From Paracoccus sp. MKU1 (GTDB lineage: Bacteria > Pseudomonadota > Alphaproteobacteria > Rhodobacterales > Rhodobacteraceae): a stretch of 33,780 nt of DNA. The stretch is from the NCBI RefSeq assembly GCF_001447385.1, contig NZ_LLWQ01000003.1, forward strand, positions 1 through 33,780, in the 5' to 3' direction. Shown piece by piece: positions 1 to 8,185 of this stretch (position 1 is the stretch's first letter; each line of letters opens with the position of its first letter). The notes under the pieces are model-generated. The model had not been told where the DNA came from. It was given only the letters and a program-made list of their open reading frames with translations, and searched no databases. The position numbers and the translations under genes are program-made.

Positions 1-1
1 A

Positions 2-247
2 AGGCTTCTGAAGGCCAGCGGGGCCTGCCCGCCCGAGGATGTCGGCGGTGCTCCGGGCTACGAGGAATTCCTCGAAGCCCTCGCAGATCCGGACCACGAG
101 CAGCACGACGACATGGTCGGCTGGTCAGGTGCATCCTTCGATCCCGAAGATGCCAGGATCGACAGGATCGTCGAACGCTTTGACCAACTCGCGAAGAAAT
201 GGTCCCCGCGGCCCGGCAAGCCCAAAGCACCCAAGCCCACTCCCTGA
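2..247 (+). CDS. pRiA4b ORF-3 family protein, C-terminal part (5' end outside window)
   Basis: The open frame enters from the left edge and gives 81 residues before TGA. It contains the hallmark C-terminal block of the plasmid pRiA4b ORF-3-like family (PF07929, also called IS1096 TnpR-like passenger proteins): ACPPEDVGGAPGYEEFLEAL, then PDHEQHDDM and a GW..ASFDPEDA stretch, ending in a basic proline-rich tail (PGKPKAPKPTP). The role of the family is not established; members are often found on plasmids and beside transposons. The stop codon lies only about 40 bases before the first recognisable flgL codons, and the ORF covers the position where the flgL N-terminal codons should be. This gene therefore appears to mark the incoming side of a rearrangement. 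The family call is firm; the missing N-terminal part cannot be judged. Confidence 0.85.
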   Translation, partial: RLLKASGACPPEDVGGAPGYEEFLEALADPDHEQHDDMVGWSGASFDPEDARIDRIVERFDQLAKKWSPRPGKPKAPKPTP

Positions 248-1161
248 GCACGGACACCCGTCCGCGGCCTACGCCGGATGGTTACGATGTTTCGGGAATT
301 TCACATATTGAATCCCGACTGAAGCTGCTGACCACGTTCCAGCAGAATGCAGCGGAAGCACAGAACCGACTGGCGGGGATGCAGGCCGCACTCGAGCAGA
401 TCCATGCCGTCGTGGATGATTTAGGACCCCGGCTACTGAGTGAATCCAATATTGCGGACGAACACGACCTGAGAGCACGCGCCGATAATGTCACGCGCGA
501 CTTCCGGTCGATGTTCGGCATCTTGAACACCAATATTGCCGGGCAATATGCGTTTGCAGGCAGCCGAACCGACAGCGCGCCGCTGGGCAATTTCGATATG
601 ATGCTCACGGAACTGACCGCCACGGTCGCAGGTGCCGCCACGACTGCGGATATCGTGAGCCGCATAGACGCATGGTTCGACGCCCCCGGGGGGGCGGGTG
701 GTTTTTCCGATACGATCTATCAAGGCAGTGACAATGGCAGCACACGGCTCTCTGTCTCTCCCGATCGCCAGATCGACAGCAAACTGACCGCCAACTCGCT
801 GGAACTGCGCGATACGTTGAAGGGGATGGCGATCATCGCTTATGCGTCCGAGGCAGGCACGGCAATCGACGCAGCAACCTTACGAGAACTTTTCGCCGAG
901 GCCGGGACACGGCTGAGCAAGGGAAGCACCGGATTGATCCGTGCCCGAGCGGATCTGGGCCAACAGCAGGCGGTCGTCACGCAGGCGCAAGCCAGAAACT
1001 CGGCTGAGACGACGGCACTTTCGGTCGCACGCACGAACATGACGGGCGCCGATCCTTTTGAAACCGCCACCGCCTTGGAAGAAACCGAAGCAAAAATTCA
1101 AAGCCTCTATGCTCTTACAGCACGGCTCTCCCGTCTCAACCTGACGGATTACCTGTCATGA
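199..1161 (+). pseudogene. flgL: flgL, hook-filament junction protein, 5'-truncated
   Basis: FlgL (HAP3) joins the flagellar hook to the filament. The 320-residue frame shows a flagellin-type coiled coil after about residue 30 (VSGISHIESRLKLL, then AEAQNRLAGMQAALEQI), the FGILNTNIAGQYAFAGSRTD block typical of Rhodobacterales FlgL/flagellin, and a C-terminal D0-like helix (ALEETEAKIQSLYALTARLSRL). The usual first 40-50 residues, which form half of the D0 coiled coil, are absent. The first 16 or so codons instead read out of frame through the end of the upstream pRiA4b ORF-3 gene, and residues up to about 27 look unrelated. The only in-frame ATG before residue 62 is the one at 199, with no convincing ribosome site. 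The 3' end overlaps flgI by four bases (ATGA), the normal flgL-flgI arrangement. A working FlgL is unlikely; the frame could still be translated. Confidence 0.75.
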
Positions 1162-2258
1162 GGTTTCTCTGCCTTCTCCTGATCCTGTTCGGCCTTGCTG
1201 GTCCCGGCCTGACCGCACCGGTCCGCATCAAGGATCTTGCCAATATCGACGGCGTCCGGGGCAATGACTTGGTCGGTTATGGCCTTGTCGTCGGCCTCAA
1301 CGGTTCAGGCGACAGCTTGCGAAATTCGCCCTTTACCGAAGATATTATGGCCGGCCTGCTTGAACGGCTTGGCGTGAACGTCACCGACGAAGCGTTCCGC
1401 CCCAAGAACGTCGCGGCGGTGATCGTCACTGCGACCCTGCCACCTTTTGCACGCGCCGGTTCGCAGATTGGTGTCAACGTGGCTGCGATAGGCGACGCGA
1501 AAAGCCTGCTCGGCGGCACGCTGGTCATGACGCCGCTGAACGCGGCGGACGGGGAAATATACGCCGTTGCGCAAGGTTCCGTCCTCGCGGGCGGAGCCGA
1601 GGCATCTGGTGCAGCCGCCTCGGTCGTCCAGGGCGTTCCCACGACCGGCACCATCCCGTCCGGCGCCAGGGTGGAACGGGAAGTCGCCTTCGATTTCTCG
1701 CAGATGACGAACCTGCGACTGGCGCTGAGAAACCCCGATTTCACCACGGCCGCACGCGTGGAAGCCGCGATCAACCGCAATCTCGGCCGGGGACTGGCCG
1801 AACTTGTCGATTCGGGGACCATCGTGATCGATTCGACGGTTCTGGGCAGGGTGAACCCAGCGCGGCTGATGGGTCAGATCGAGAATATCACCGTCGAACC
1901 CGAGACGGCAGCACGGGTCGTCATCGACCACAAATCCGGCACGATCGTCATGGGCGAGGACGTGCGCATCTCACGCGTGGCCGTGTCGCAGGGCAACCTG
2001 ACCCTGCGGGTCCGTGAAACACCCGTCGTGTCGCAGCCGAACCCTTTCGCTGCGGGAGAAACCGTCGTCGTGCCCAGGACTCAGGCAGAGATCACGCAGG
2101 AACCCGGGATCGGTTTTGCCGAACTATCCGGCGAATCGTCGCTGTCGGATGTGGTCGCGGGGCTCAATGCGCTAGGCATCAGACCTCGTGACATGATCGA
2201 CATCCTCAAGGCGGTCCATGCCGCCGGGGCGCTGCATGCCGAATTCATCGTGAACTGA
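1158..2258 (+). CDS. flgI: FlgI, flagellar basal-body P-ring protein
   Basis: FlgI polymerises around the flagellar rod in the peptidoglycan layer to form the P ring. The 366-residue product has full family length. It starts with a cleavable signal peptide (hydrophobic LCLLLILFGLAG, ending near LTAP), followed by the diagnostic RIKDLANIDGVRGNDLVGYG and VVGLNGSGDS blocks. The C-terminal PRDMIDILKAVHAAGALHAE also matches the family. No frameshift or missing block is visible, so the gene itself looks intact. It overlaps the truncated flgL by four bases and so depends on whatever transcribes flgL. In relatives flgI sits inside a large flagellar cluster, but here the next gene is a carbonic anhydrase on the other strand. 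The protein may be an unused relic or may work with flagellar genes elsewhere in the genome. Confidence 0.95.
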   Translation: MRFLCLLLILFGLAGPGLTAPVRIKDLANIDGVRGNDLVGYGLVVGLNGSGDSLRNSPFTEDIMAGLLERLGVNVTDEAFRPKNVAAVIVTATLPPFARAGSQIGVNVAAIGDAKSLLGGTLVMTPLNAADGEIYAVAQGSVLAGGAEASGAAASVVQGVPTTGTIPSGARVEREVAFDFSQMTNLRLALRNPDFTTAARVEAAINRNLGRGLAELVDSGTIVIDSTVLGRVNPARLMGQIENITVEPETAARVVIDHKSGTIVMGEDVRISRVAVSQGNLTLRVRETPVVSQPNPFAAGETVVVPRTQAEITQEPGIGFAELSGESSLSDVVAGLNALGIRPRDMIDILKAVHAAGALHAEFIVN

Positions 2259-2262
2259 ACCC

Positions 2263-2292
2263 GGTCCATGCAGACGATTCCCCGCATGGGCC
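2263..2292 (+). terminator. candidate stem-loop after flgI
   Basis: A hairpin lies five bases after the flgI stop: GGTCCATGC pairs with GCATGGGCC (nine pairs including one G-U) around a 12-base loop. There is no T-run behind it, so intrinsic termination is uncertain. Its place between two convergent genes favours a 3'-end role. Confidence 0.35.
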
Positions 2293-2358
2293 GACAAGGC
2301 ATTCACTCGCCAAAGCCCAGCACCACCAGGCCTCACCGGAATCGCGGCAAGGGACCGC

Positions 2359-3009
2359 TCAGATGATCGGCGCGAAGCCGCCGGCCTGATTGTCGTATTG
2401 CTCAAGCGTTCCCTCGGCGATGTCGTGCAGGACCCCGTGCAGCGAAAGATTTCCCGACTCGACCGCGGTCTTCACGAAGGGAAAGGTCATCAGGTTCTCG
2501 AGCGAGACCAGAACCGCCTGCCGTTCGAGTTCGCGAATCTGCCGTTCCGGCGGCAGCGAGGCCACGCGCTCATATCCCGGCCGCAGGATGTCCATCCAGC
2601 GGCCGACAAAGCTCGACCTTTCCTCGAGCTCGGGCGCGTGGCCCGAACACATGGCATGGCATCCCTGCACGCCGCCGCAATTCGTGTGCCCGACGACAAC
2701 GACATGGGCGACCTTGAGCGTGTTCACCGCATATTCCACCGCAGCCGAGGTGCCGTGCTGCTCGCCGTCCGGCGCGTAAGGGGGAACCAGATTCGCGATG
2801 TTGCGATGGATGAAAAACTCGCCGGTATCCGCTCCGAATATCGAGGTCACATGCACGCGCGAATCGCAGCATGCGATGACCATGGCACGAGGATGCTGGC
2901 CGTCATCGGCCAGCCGACGATACCAGACCCGATTTTCGACGAAGGCTGTGGCGCGCCAGCCATGATAGCGCTGGACCAGATACTGCGGCAGTGGACGTGC
3001 TTCTCTCAT
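2359..3009 (-). CDS. beta-class carbonic anhydrase
   Basis: A 216-residue beta-carbonic anhydrase that interconverts CO2 and bicarbonate in the cytoplasm. The zinc site is complete: Cys48-Asp49-Ser50-Arg51 (CDSR) with His108 and Cys111 in the GHTNCGG motif. The dimer-type features SAAVEYAV (near residue 90) and SLHGVLHDIAEGTLE near the C terminus are also present. Length is normal for the Can/CynT group. The chosen ATG is preceded by GAGGAAGC, a good ribosome site. It is convergent with flgI and divergent from the next gene, so it is probably a single-gene unit. No cyanase or carboxysome gene is nearby, so a housekeeping bicarbonate supply is the simplest role. Confidence 0.93.
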   Translation of the reverse strand: MREARPLPQYLVQRYHGWRATAFVENRVWYRRLADDGQHPRAMVIACCDSRVHVTSIFGADTGEFFIHRNIANLVPPYAPDGEQHGTSAAVEYAVNTLKVAHVVVVGHTNCGGVQGCHAMCSGHAPELEERSSFVGRWMDILRPGYERVASLPPERQIRELERQAVLVSLENLMTFPFVKTAVESGNLSLHGVLHDIAEGTLEQYDNQAGGFAPII

Positions 3010-3152
3010 TGCTTCCTCATCTACCGATCACCCGACTGATAACGGCTGAACCGATAAAGTTCGAGAGGTTTAGCAAAGGTCCCATAACCTTTTCTTGATG
3101 GATTGATGCCAGTTTGCGCATCAGCGTGACAGGACCCGACATGGGAGCAGGG

Positions 3153-3530
3153 ATGACCAAGATTGCAGTTCTGGCCATGGACGAAAGGGTCCGGATCGAC
3201 GTGCAAAGGCTTGAGCAGATCATTCGCGAACTGGGCGAGCCTGCGGCCGGGGCGGTGATCGGCGCGGCCTTGGAACAGTTGGCACTGGCGCTGCGCCGCA
3301 CGGTGGCGGCCTCGCAGCAGGGCGATCCGGGCGCCATTGTCGCCAATGCCGACCAGCTGTCACGATTGGCCTGGCAGGTCGGGCTGGTCACTCTGGCAGG
3401 GGTCGCCATCGACGTCGGCGCCTGCGCCGAACGCCGGGACCAGGCCGCTTTGGCCGCCACGACCGGCCGGCTTGAACGAATCGGCAACCGTTCGCTGACC
3501 GAGTTGTGGGATCCACCGGAAAAGCCCTAG
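3153..3530 (+). CDS. small helical HPt-like protein, function unknown
   Basis: The predicted product has 125 residues from the ATG at 3153, which has GGAG five bases upstream. An ATG at 3141 with AGGA six bases upstream is equally possible. The sequence is almost entirely helical. Its centre and C-terminal half (NADQLSRLAWQVGLVTLAGV, then AATTGRLERIGNRSLTELWD) recalls the four-helix HPt layout of Rhodobacteraceae proteins, but there is no histidine where the phosphorylated residue would sit, so phosphotransfer is not expected. The weak HPt resemblance is inference from pattern only. It is followed 67 bases later by the aminopeptidase gene and could share its promoter. No signal peptide or membrane segment is seen. 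Confidence 0.7.
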   Translation: MTKIAVLAMDERVRIDVQRLEQIIRELGEPAAGAVIGAALEQLALALRRTVAASQQGDPGAIVANADQLSRLAWQVGLVTLAGVAIDVGACAERRDQAALAATTGRLERIGNRSLTELWDPPEKP

Positions 3531-3597
3531 GCGGATCGCGCCTTTGCAGTCCTCCGTCCGGGCGCTAGGGTGCCGCAAAGGACAAAAGATCACGAGC

Positions 3598-5007
3598 ATG
3601 CCGATGATTGCCGAATTCGCCGATCCCAATGACGCCTCGCTGCCGCTCTGGCTGGTCCGCCAAGGCGAATCCCAGCCCGACCTGCCGCCCGAGATCGGCC
3701 CGCTCGCGGCGAATTGGGCCAAGGCGCAGGGTTTCGCGGCCAAACCGGGGCAAGTCTGCCTGCTGCCCTCAGCCGAGGGCGGGCTCGACGGCGCGCTGTT
3801 CGGCATCGGTCCCGAACCGACGGCTGCGGATCGCCCGGCGCGCGAACGCTTTGCCTTAGCGCGGGCGGCCGAGGCCCTGCCCGCCGGCAATTGGCACCTG
3901 GCCAATCGGCCGCAAGGATTCGACCTTGCCCAGGGCGCCCTGGGCTGGCTGTTCGCGCAATACCGTTTCGACCGCTACAAGCGGAGCGAGGCGGCGCGCG
4001 CCCGGCTCACCTGCCCCGCCGGGCTGGACCGCGACCGGCTGATCGCCATGGCGGCGGGCGAATATCTGGCGCGCGACCTGATCAACACCCCGGCCTCGGA
4101 CATGGGGCCGGCAGAGCTGGAGCGGGTCGCCCGCGATCTGGCCCAGCGGCATGGCGCCGCGATCGAGGTGATCTGCGGCGACGACCTGATCGCCCGGAAC
4201 TTCCCCATGATCCATGCCGTCGGCCGGGCGGGCGCGCAGCCGCCCCGGCTGATCGACATCCGCTTTCCCGGCGAGGGGCCGCGGCTGACGCTGGTCGGCA
4301 AGGGGGTTTGTTTCGACACTGGCGGGCTGGACATCAAGCCGCCGTCCTCGATGGCGTTGATGAAAAAGGACATGGGCGGCGCGGCCAATGTGCTGGGCCT
4401 GGCCGAGACCCTGGCCCGCCTGAACCTGCATCGCGACATGCAACTGCGGATCCTGATCCCGGCGGTCGAAAACGCGATTTCTGCCAATGCTTTCCGCCCC
4501 GGCGACATCCTGACCAGCCGCAAGGGCCTGACCGTCGAGGTCAACAATACCGATGCCGAGGGCCGGCTGGTGCTGGCCGATGCGCTGGCCCTGGCGGATG
4601 AGGAGGCGCCGGATCTGCTGGTTTCGATGGCGACGCTGACCGGCGCTGCCCGCGTCGCGCTTGGTCCGGAACTGCCGCCGTTCTTCTGCGACGACGATGC
4701 GCTGGCCGCCGCGATCCAGGGCGCCGGCCGGGCCCATGCGGACCCGGTCTGGCGCCTGCCCTTCTGGGAACCCTATGAGGCGATGATCGAGCCCGCCATC
4801 GCCGATCTGGACAACGCGCCCTCGGGCGGCTTCGCCGGAGCGATCACCGCGGCGCTGTTCCTGCGCCGCTTTACCGGTCAGGCCCGGGCCTATGCGCATT
4901 TCGACATCTACGGCTGGCAACCCAGCGCCGCGCCGGGGCGGCCCAAGGGTGGGGCGGGTCAGGGCATGCGCGCCATCCTGCACGCCCTGCCGGAGATCCT
5001 GCGATGA
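3598..5007 (+). CDS. M17 leucyl aminopeptidase family protein
   Basis: A cytosolic two-metal aminopeptidase of family M17 that removes N-terminal residues from peptides. With the start at ATG 3598 it has 469 residues. The N-terminal third is the variable macro-like domain. The catalytic domain carries the metal and catalytic set: Lys235 in VGKGVCFDTGG, the following LDIKP, MKKDMGG, and the family signature NTDAEGRL at 317-324 with its Asp, Glu and Arg. An upstream in-frame TTG at 3544 would add 18 residues with no family similarity. Its last codons overlap the next gene by four bases, indicating translational coupling to the NlpC/P60 peptidase. The GVCFDTGG form is that of the shorter, PepB-like aminopeptidases. 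Which peptide it prefers cannot be read from sequence. Confidence 0.93.
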   Translation: MPMIAEFADPNDASLPLWLVRQGESQPDLPPEIGPLAANWAKAQGFAAKPGQVCLLPSAEGGLDGALFGIGPEPTAADRPARERFALARAAEALPAGNWHLANRPQGFDLAQGALGWLFAQYRFDRYKRSEAARARLTCPAGLDRDRLIAMAAGEYLARDLINTPASDMGPAELERVARDLAQRHGAAIEVICGDDLIARNFPMIHAVGRAGAQPPRLIDIRFPGEGPRLTLVGKGVCFDTGGLDIKPPSSMALMKKDMGGAANVLGLAETLARLNLHRDMQLRILIPAVENAISANAFRPGDILTSRKGLTVEVNNTDAEGRLVLADALALADEEAPDLLVSMATLTGAARVALGPELPPFFCDDDALAAAIQGAGRAHADPVWRLPFWEPYEAMIEPAIADLDNAPSGGFAGAITAALFLRRFTGQARAYAHFDIYGWQPSAAPGRPKGGAGQGMRAILHALPEILR

Positions 5008-5855
5008 CCGCGCCCAGCGACCGCCGGCTGACCCCGGCGACCGAGCGCGTCGCGCTGGACTCGCTGCGCGGGACGCTGCGGCGTCCGACCTATACGCCCG
5101 GCGAGCCGATGCGGCTGGCCGCACCGCTGGCCGATCTGTGCCGCGCCCCGGGCGGCGCCCGGGATCGCCAGCTGAATTTCGGCGCCGATCTGGTGCTTCT
5201 GGAGCAGGTGGACGGCTGGGCCTTCGTGCAGGCGGCGGCGGATGGCTATTGCGGCTGGGTCCGGGCCGAGGGGCTGAGCCGGCAGATGCCCGCGATCACC
5301 CATCGCGTCAGCGCCCCCGCCACCCATGTCTATGCCGAGCCGGACATGAAGACCCCCGAAACGCTGTGCCTGTCTTTGGGCGCACGGCTGTCGGTCACCG
5401 CCATGCAGGGCGGTTTCGCCCGGCTGGCAGAGGGTGGCTGGGTGCCGGCGCAGCACATCTCGGACCGGCCCGACCGCGACCCCGCCGCGGTGGCCGAGCG
5501 TTTGCTGGGCACGCCCTATCTCTGGGGCGGCAACAGCCGCTGTGGCATCGACTGCTCGGGGCTGGTGCAGGCCGCGCTTGCGGCCTGCGCCGTGCCCTGC
5601 CCCGGCGACAGCGACATGCAGGAGACCGCCTTCCCCGAGGCCGGCGAGCGGATCCGCCGCAACGACCTGCTGTTCTGGCCCGGCCATGTCGCCCTGGCGC
5701 TGGACGGCGAGCGGATGATCCATGCCACCGCCTTCGCCATGGCGGTGATCGTCGAGCCCATCGCCCAGGCCACCACCCGCATCGACGCCGCCGGGCAGGG
5801 ACCGTTCCGCGGCGCAAGGCGGCCCTCGCTTGCCGCGCAGGCCCGGTTTCCCTAA
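5004..5855 (+). CDS. SH3b-NlpC/P60 cysteine peptidase, cytoplasmic (YkfC-like)
   Basis: This 283-residue protein has two bacterial SH3-like regions (about residues 40-95 and 100-150) followed by an NlpC/P60 domain (about 160-260). The catalytic triad is visible: Cys184 in IDCSGL, His228 in GHVAL and His240 in MIHAT. The YLWGGNS block just before the cysteine is also typical. No signal peptide is present, so it probably acts inside the cell. The same architecture is known from Bacillus YkfC, which cuts gamma-D-Glu-diaminopimelate bonds in recycled murein peptides. The four-base overlap with an aminopeptidase gene fits peptide salvage. Substrate is inferred, not shown. The start is fixed by the ATGA overlap. 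Confidence 0.9.
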   Translation: MTAPSDRRLTPATERVALDSLRGTLRRPTYTPGEPMRLAAPLADLCRAPGGARDRQLNFGADLVLLEQVDGWAFVQAAADGYCGWVRAEGLSRQMPAITHRVSAPATHVYAEPDMKTPETLCLSLGARLSVTAMQGGFARLAEGGWVPAQHISDRPDRDPAAVAERLLGTPYLWGGNSRCGIDCSGLVQAALAACAVPCPGDSDMQETAFPEAGERIRRNDLLFWPGHVALALDGERMIHATAFAMAVIVEPIAQATTRIDAAGQGPFRGARRPSLAAQARFP

Positions 5856-5863
5856 CCCCAAGC

Positions 5864-5871
5864 AAAGGAGG
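5864..5871 (+). promoter_or_regulatory. strong Shine-Dalgarno site
   Basis: AAAGGAGG lies five bases before the ATG at 5877 and fixes the start of the saccharopine-dehydrogenase-like gene. It is the best ribosome site in the window. Confidence 0.8.
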
Positions 5872-5876
5872 CGCGC

Positions 5877-6932
5877 ATGGTTCATCTCTGGGTCCGCGCG
5901 GAAAGCCGCGCCAACGAACGGCGGGTCGGCATCACCCCCGCCGGCGCGCGCGAGCTGATCGCCCAGGGCTTCCGCGTCACGGTCGAGGAAAGCCCGCATC
6001 GCATCCTGCCCATCGCCGATTACGCCGCAGCCGGGGCCGAGATCGCGCCGCAGGGCTCCTGGCCGGACGCCCCGGCCGAGGCCATCATCTTCGGCCTGAA
6101 GGAATTGCCCGAAGACGGCACGCCCCTGACGCATCGCCACATCATGTTCGGCCATGCCTACAAGGGCCAGCCGGCCGGGCTGGCGCTGCTGCGCCGGTTT
6201 CGCGACGGCGGCGGCGCGCTCTATGACCTGGAATACCTGACCGACGAGAACGGCCGCAGGCTGGCGGCATTCGGCTATTGGGCCGGCTTCGCCGGGGCGG
6301 CGGTCTCGCTGAAGGCCTGGGCGGCGCAGCGGCGCGGCGGCATTTGCGGGCCGGTCCGGGGCTGGCCGTCGCAAGAGGCGATGCGGGACGAGTTGCGGGC
6401 CGAGCTGGACGCGACCGGCGCGCCGCGCCCGCAGGCCATCGTGATCGGCGCGCTGGGACGGGTCGGCAGCGGCGCCTCGGACCTGCTGACCGCGATGGGG
6501 GTACGGGTCACGAAATGGGACATGGCCGAAACCGCCAGCGGCGGCCCGTTCCCCGAGATCCTGGCGCATGAACTGTTCGTCAACTGCATCCTGGCCGGGC
6601 CGCAGACTCCGGCCTTCGTGCCGCCCGAGGCGGTCGATCCCGGCCGGCTGCTGACGGTGATCGGGGATGTCGCCTGCGATCCCTCCAGCGATTTCAACCC
6701 GGTCAAGGTCTATGACCGCGCGACCGACTGGGCCCAGCCGGTGATCCGCGTCGCCGACCATCCGCCGCTGGACGTGATGGCGATCGACAACCTGCCCTCG
6801 CTGCTGCCGCGCGAAAGCGCGCTGGATTATGCCGGGCAGTTGCTGCCGGTGCTGAAGGATCTGGACCGTATCGACGCGGAAGCATGGGGCCGGGCGCGGT
6901 CGATTTTCCGGGACCACCTCTCCGCGCTGTGA
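5877..6932 (+). CDS. saccharopine dehydrogenase (lysine-forming type)-like protein
   Basis: A 351-residue NAD-binding oxidoreductase of the alanine dehydrogenase/transhydrogenase N-domain superfamily. The first part (RAESRANERRVGITPAGARE) matches the N-terminal domain of NAD-dependent, L-lysine-forming saccharopine dehydrogenases (fungal Lys1 type). A Rossmann-like segment is seen near residue 190 (AIVIGALGRVGSGASDLL). VNCIL and the late MAIDNLPSLLPRESA also agree with this group. Length is normal. It sits 21 bases after the peptidase gene, so the two are probably co-transcribed. Its usual partner, the glutamate-forming saccharopine reductase, is not in the window, so the physiological substrate is uncertain. 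A role in lysine breakdown or in handling an amino acid released by the upstream peptidases are both possible. Confidence 0.82.
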   Translation: MVHLWVRAESRANERRVGITPAGARELIAQGFRVTVEESPHRILPIADYAAAGAEIAPQGSWPDAPAEAIIFGLKELPEDGTPLTHRHIMFGHAYKGQPAGLALLRRFRDGGGALYDLEYLTDENGRRLAAFGYWAGFAGAAVSLKAWAAQRRGGICGPVRGWPSQEAMRDELRAELDATGAPRPQAIVIGALGRVGSGASDLLTAMGVRVTKWDMAETASGGPFPEILAHELFVNCILAGPQTPAFVPPEAVDPGRLLTVIGDVACDPSSDFNPVKVYDRATDWAQPVIRVADHPPLDVMAIDNLPSLLPRESALDYAGQLLPVLKDLDRIDAEAWGRARSIFRDHLSAL

Positions 6933-6996
6933 CCGCGCGGGAACGCAAGCGCCGGCAGGCGCGTTGGGCCGCAAACCCAGCCAGACGGATGCGACC

Positions 6997-8181
6997 ATGA
7001 TGCCGCGACGCGCCCTTGCCGCCACCCTTGCCCTGTGCGTCACCGCCCTGCCGGCGCTGGCCGAGCTGAACGACCGGCCGCCCAATGCCCGGGGACAGGA
7101 ACCGGCCTTTCCCGGCCAGACCCGTGCGGCCGAGATCAGCCAGCAGATCCCCATCTCGCGGACGCCGCTGATCCGGGGGCTCAGCGAGCCCTGGGGCATG
7201 GCGCTTTTGCCCGATGGCGGCTTGCTGATCACCGAACGCACCGGCACGCTGCGGCTTTATCGCGACGGCCAGCTGTCCCAGCCCATCCAGGGCCTGCCGC
7301 GGGTCGATGCCCGCGGCCAGGGCGGGCTCCTGGACGTGGCGGTGGCGCCGGATTTCGCCAGCACCCGGCAGGTCTGGTTCAGCTTTTCCGAGCCGCGCGG
7401 CAACGGGCGCAACGCCACCGCGGTCGGCACCGGGCGGCTGTCGGCCGATGGCACCGCGCTGGAGGAGATGCGGGTGATCTTCCGCCAAGAGCCGGCTTGG
7501 GCCTCGACCATGCATTTCGGCTCGCGGCTGGTCTTCGACCATCAAGGCCAGCTTTTCGTCACCACCGGCGAACGCTCGCGGCCGGAGCCGCGGCAACTGG
7601 CGCAGGATCTGGGCACGCATCTGGGCAAGGTGCTGCGCATCGACCCCGCCACCGGCGGCCCCGCGCCCGGAAACCCGTTCAGCGACGGACAGGCCCGGCC
7701 CGAAATCTGGTCCTATGGCCATCGCAACATCCAGGCGGCGGCCTTGGACGCGCAGGGCCGGCTCTGGACGGTCGAGCACGGCCCGCAGGGCGGGGACGAG
7801 CTGAACCTCCCGCAGCCCGGGCGCAATTATGGCTGGCCGGTCATCACCTATGGCCAGGATTACAGCGGCGCCCCCATCGGCCAGGGCATCACCCAGCGCG
7901 AGGGGATGGAGCAGCCGGTCTATTACTGGGACCCGGTGATCGCGCCCAGCGGCATGCTGTTCTATCGGGGCGCCATGTTCCCGGAACTGGAGGGCGATGC
8001 GCTGATCGGCGGCTTGCAGGCCGGGGCGGTGGTGCGGCTGCGCATCGAGAGCGACCGCGTCACCGGCGAGCAGCGCCTGGCCGAAGGCATCGGCCGGGTC
8101 CGCGACATCGAGCTGGCGCCCGACGGTGCACTGCTGATCCTGACCGATGCCGGCGAGTTGATCCGGCTGGCGCGCGGCTGA
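6997..8181 (+). CDS. PQQ-dependent sugar dehydrogenase (soluble aldose dehydrogenase type), secreted
   Basis: A six-bladed beta-propeller of the glucose/sorbosone dehydrogenase family (PF07995), related to E. coli YliI, which oxidises aldose sugars with PQQ in the periplasm. From ATG 6997 it has 394 residues. A signal peptide ends at about residue 23 (LCVTALPALAE). Family blocks are present in order: EPWGMALLPDGGLLITERTG, QGGLLDVAVAPDF, a GHRNIQAA segment, EHGPQGGDELN with NYGWPVITYG, and a C-terminal DGALLILTD. An in-frame TTG 33 bases upstream would place 11 non-hydrophobic residues before the signal peptide and is less likely. No PQQ synthesis genes are in the window. It is followed by a 180-base gap before a convergent gene. 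Actual PQQ use and substrate are inferred from the family. Confidence 0.9.
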   Translation: MMPRRALAATLALCVTALPALAELNDRPPNARGQEPAFPGQTRAAEISQQIPISRTPLIRGLSEPWGMALLPDGGLLITERTGTLRLYRDGQLSQPIQGLPRVDARGQGGLLDVAVAPDFASTRQVWFSFSEPRGNGRNATAVGTGRLSADGTALEEMRVIFRQEPAWASTMHFGSRLVFDHQGQLFVTTGERSRPEPRQLAQDLGTHLGKVLRIDPATGGPAPGNPFSDGQARPEIWSYGHRNIQAAALDAQGRLWTVEHGPQGGDELNLPQPGRNYGWPVITYGQDYSGAPIGQGITQREGMEQPVYYWDPVIAPSGMLFYRGAMFPELEGDALIGGLQAGAVVRLRIESDRVTGEQRLAEGIGRVRDIELAPDGALLILTDAGELIRLARG

Positions 8182-8185
8182 CGGC

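Noticed and set aside
4959..7247. A 762-codon minus-strand open frame
   Set aside because: It is antisense to the NlpC/P60, saccharopine-dehydrogenase-like and sugar dehydrogenase genes, has a composition dominated by Arg, Gly, Ala and Pro, and shows no domain motif.
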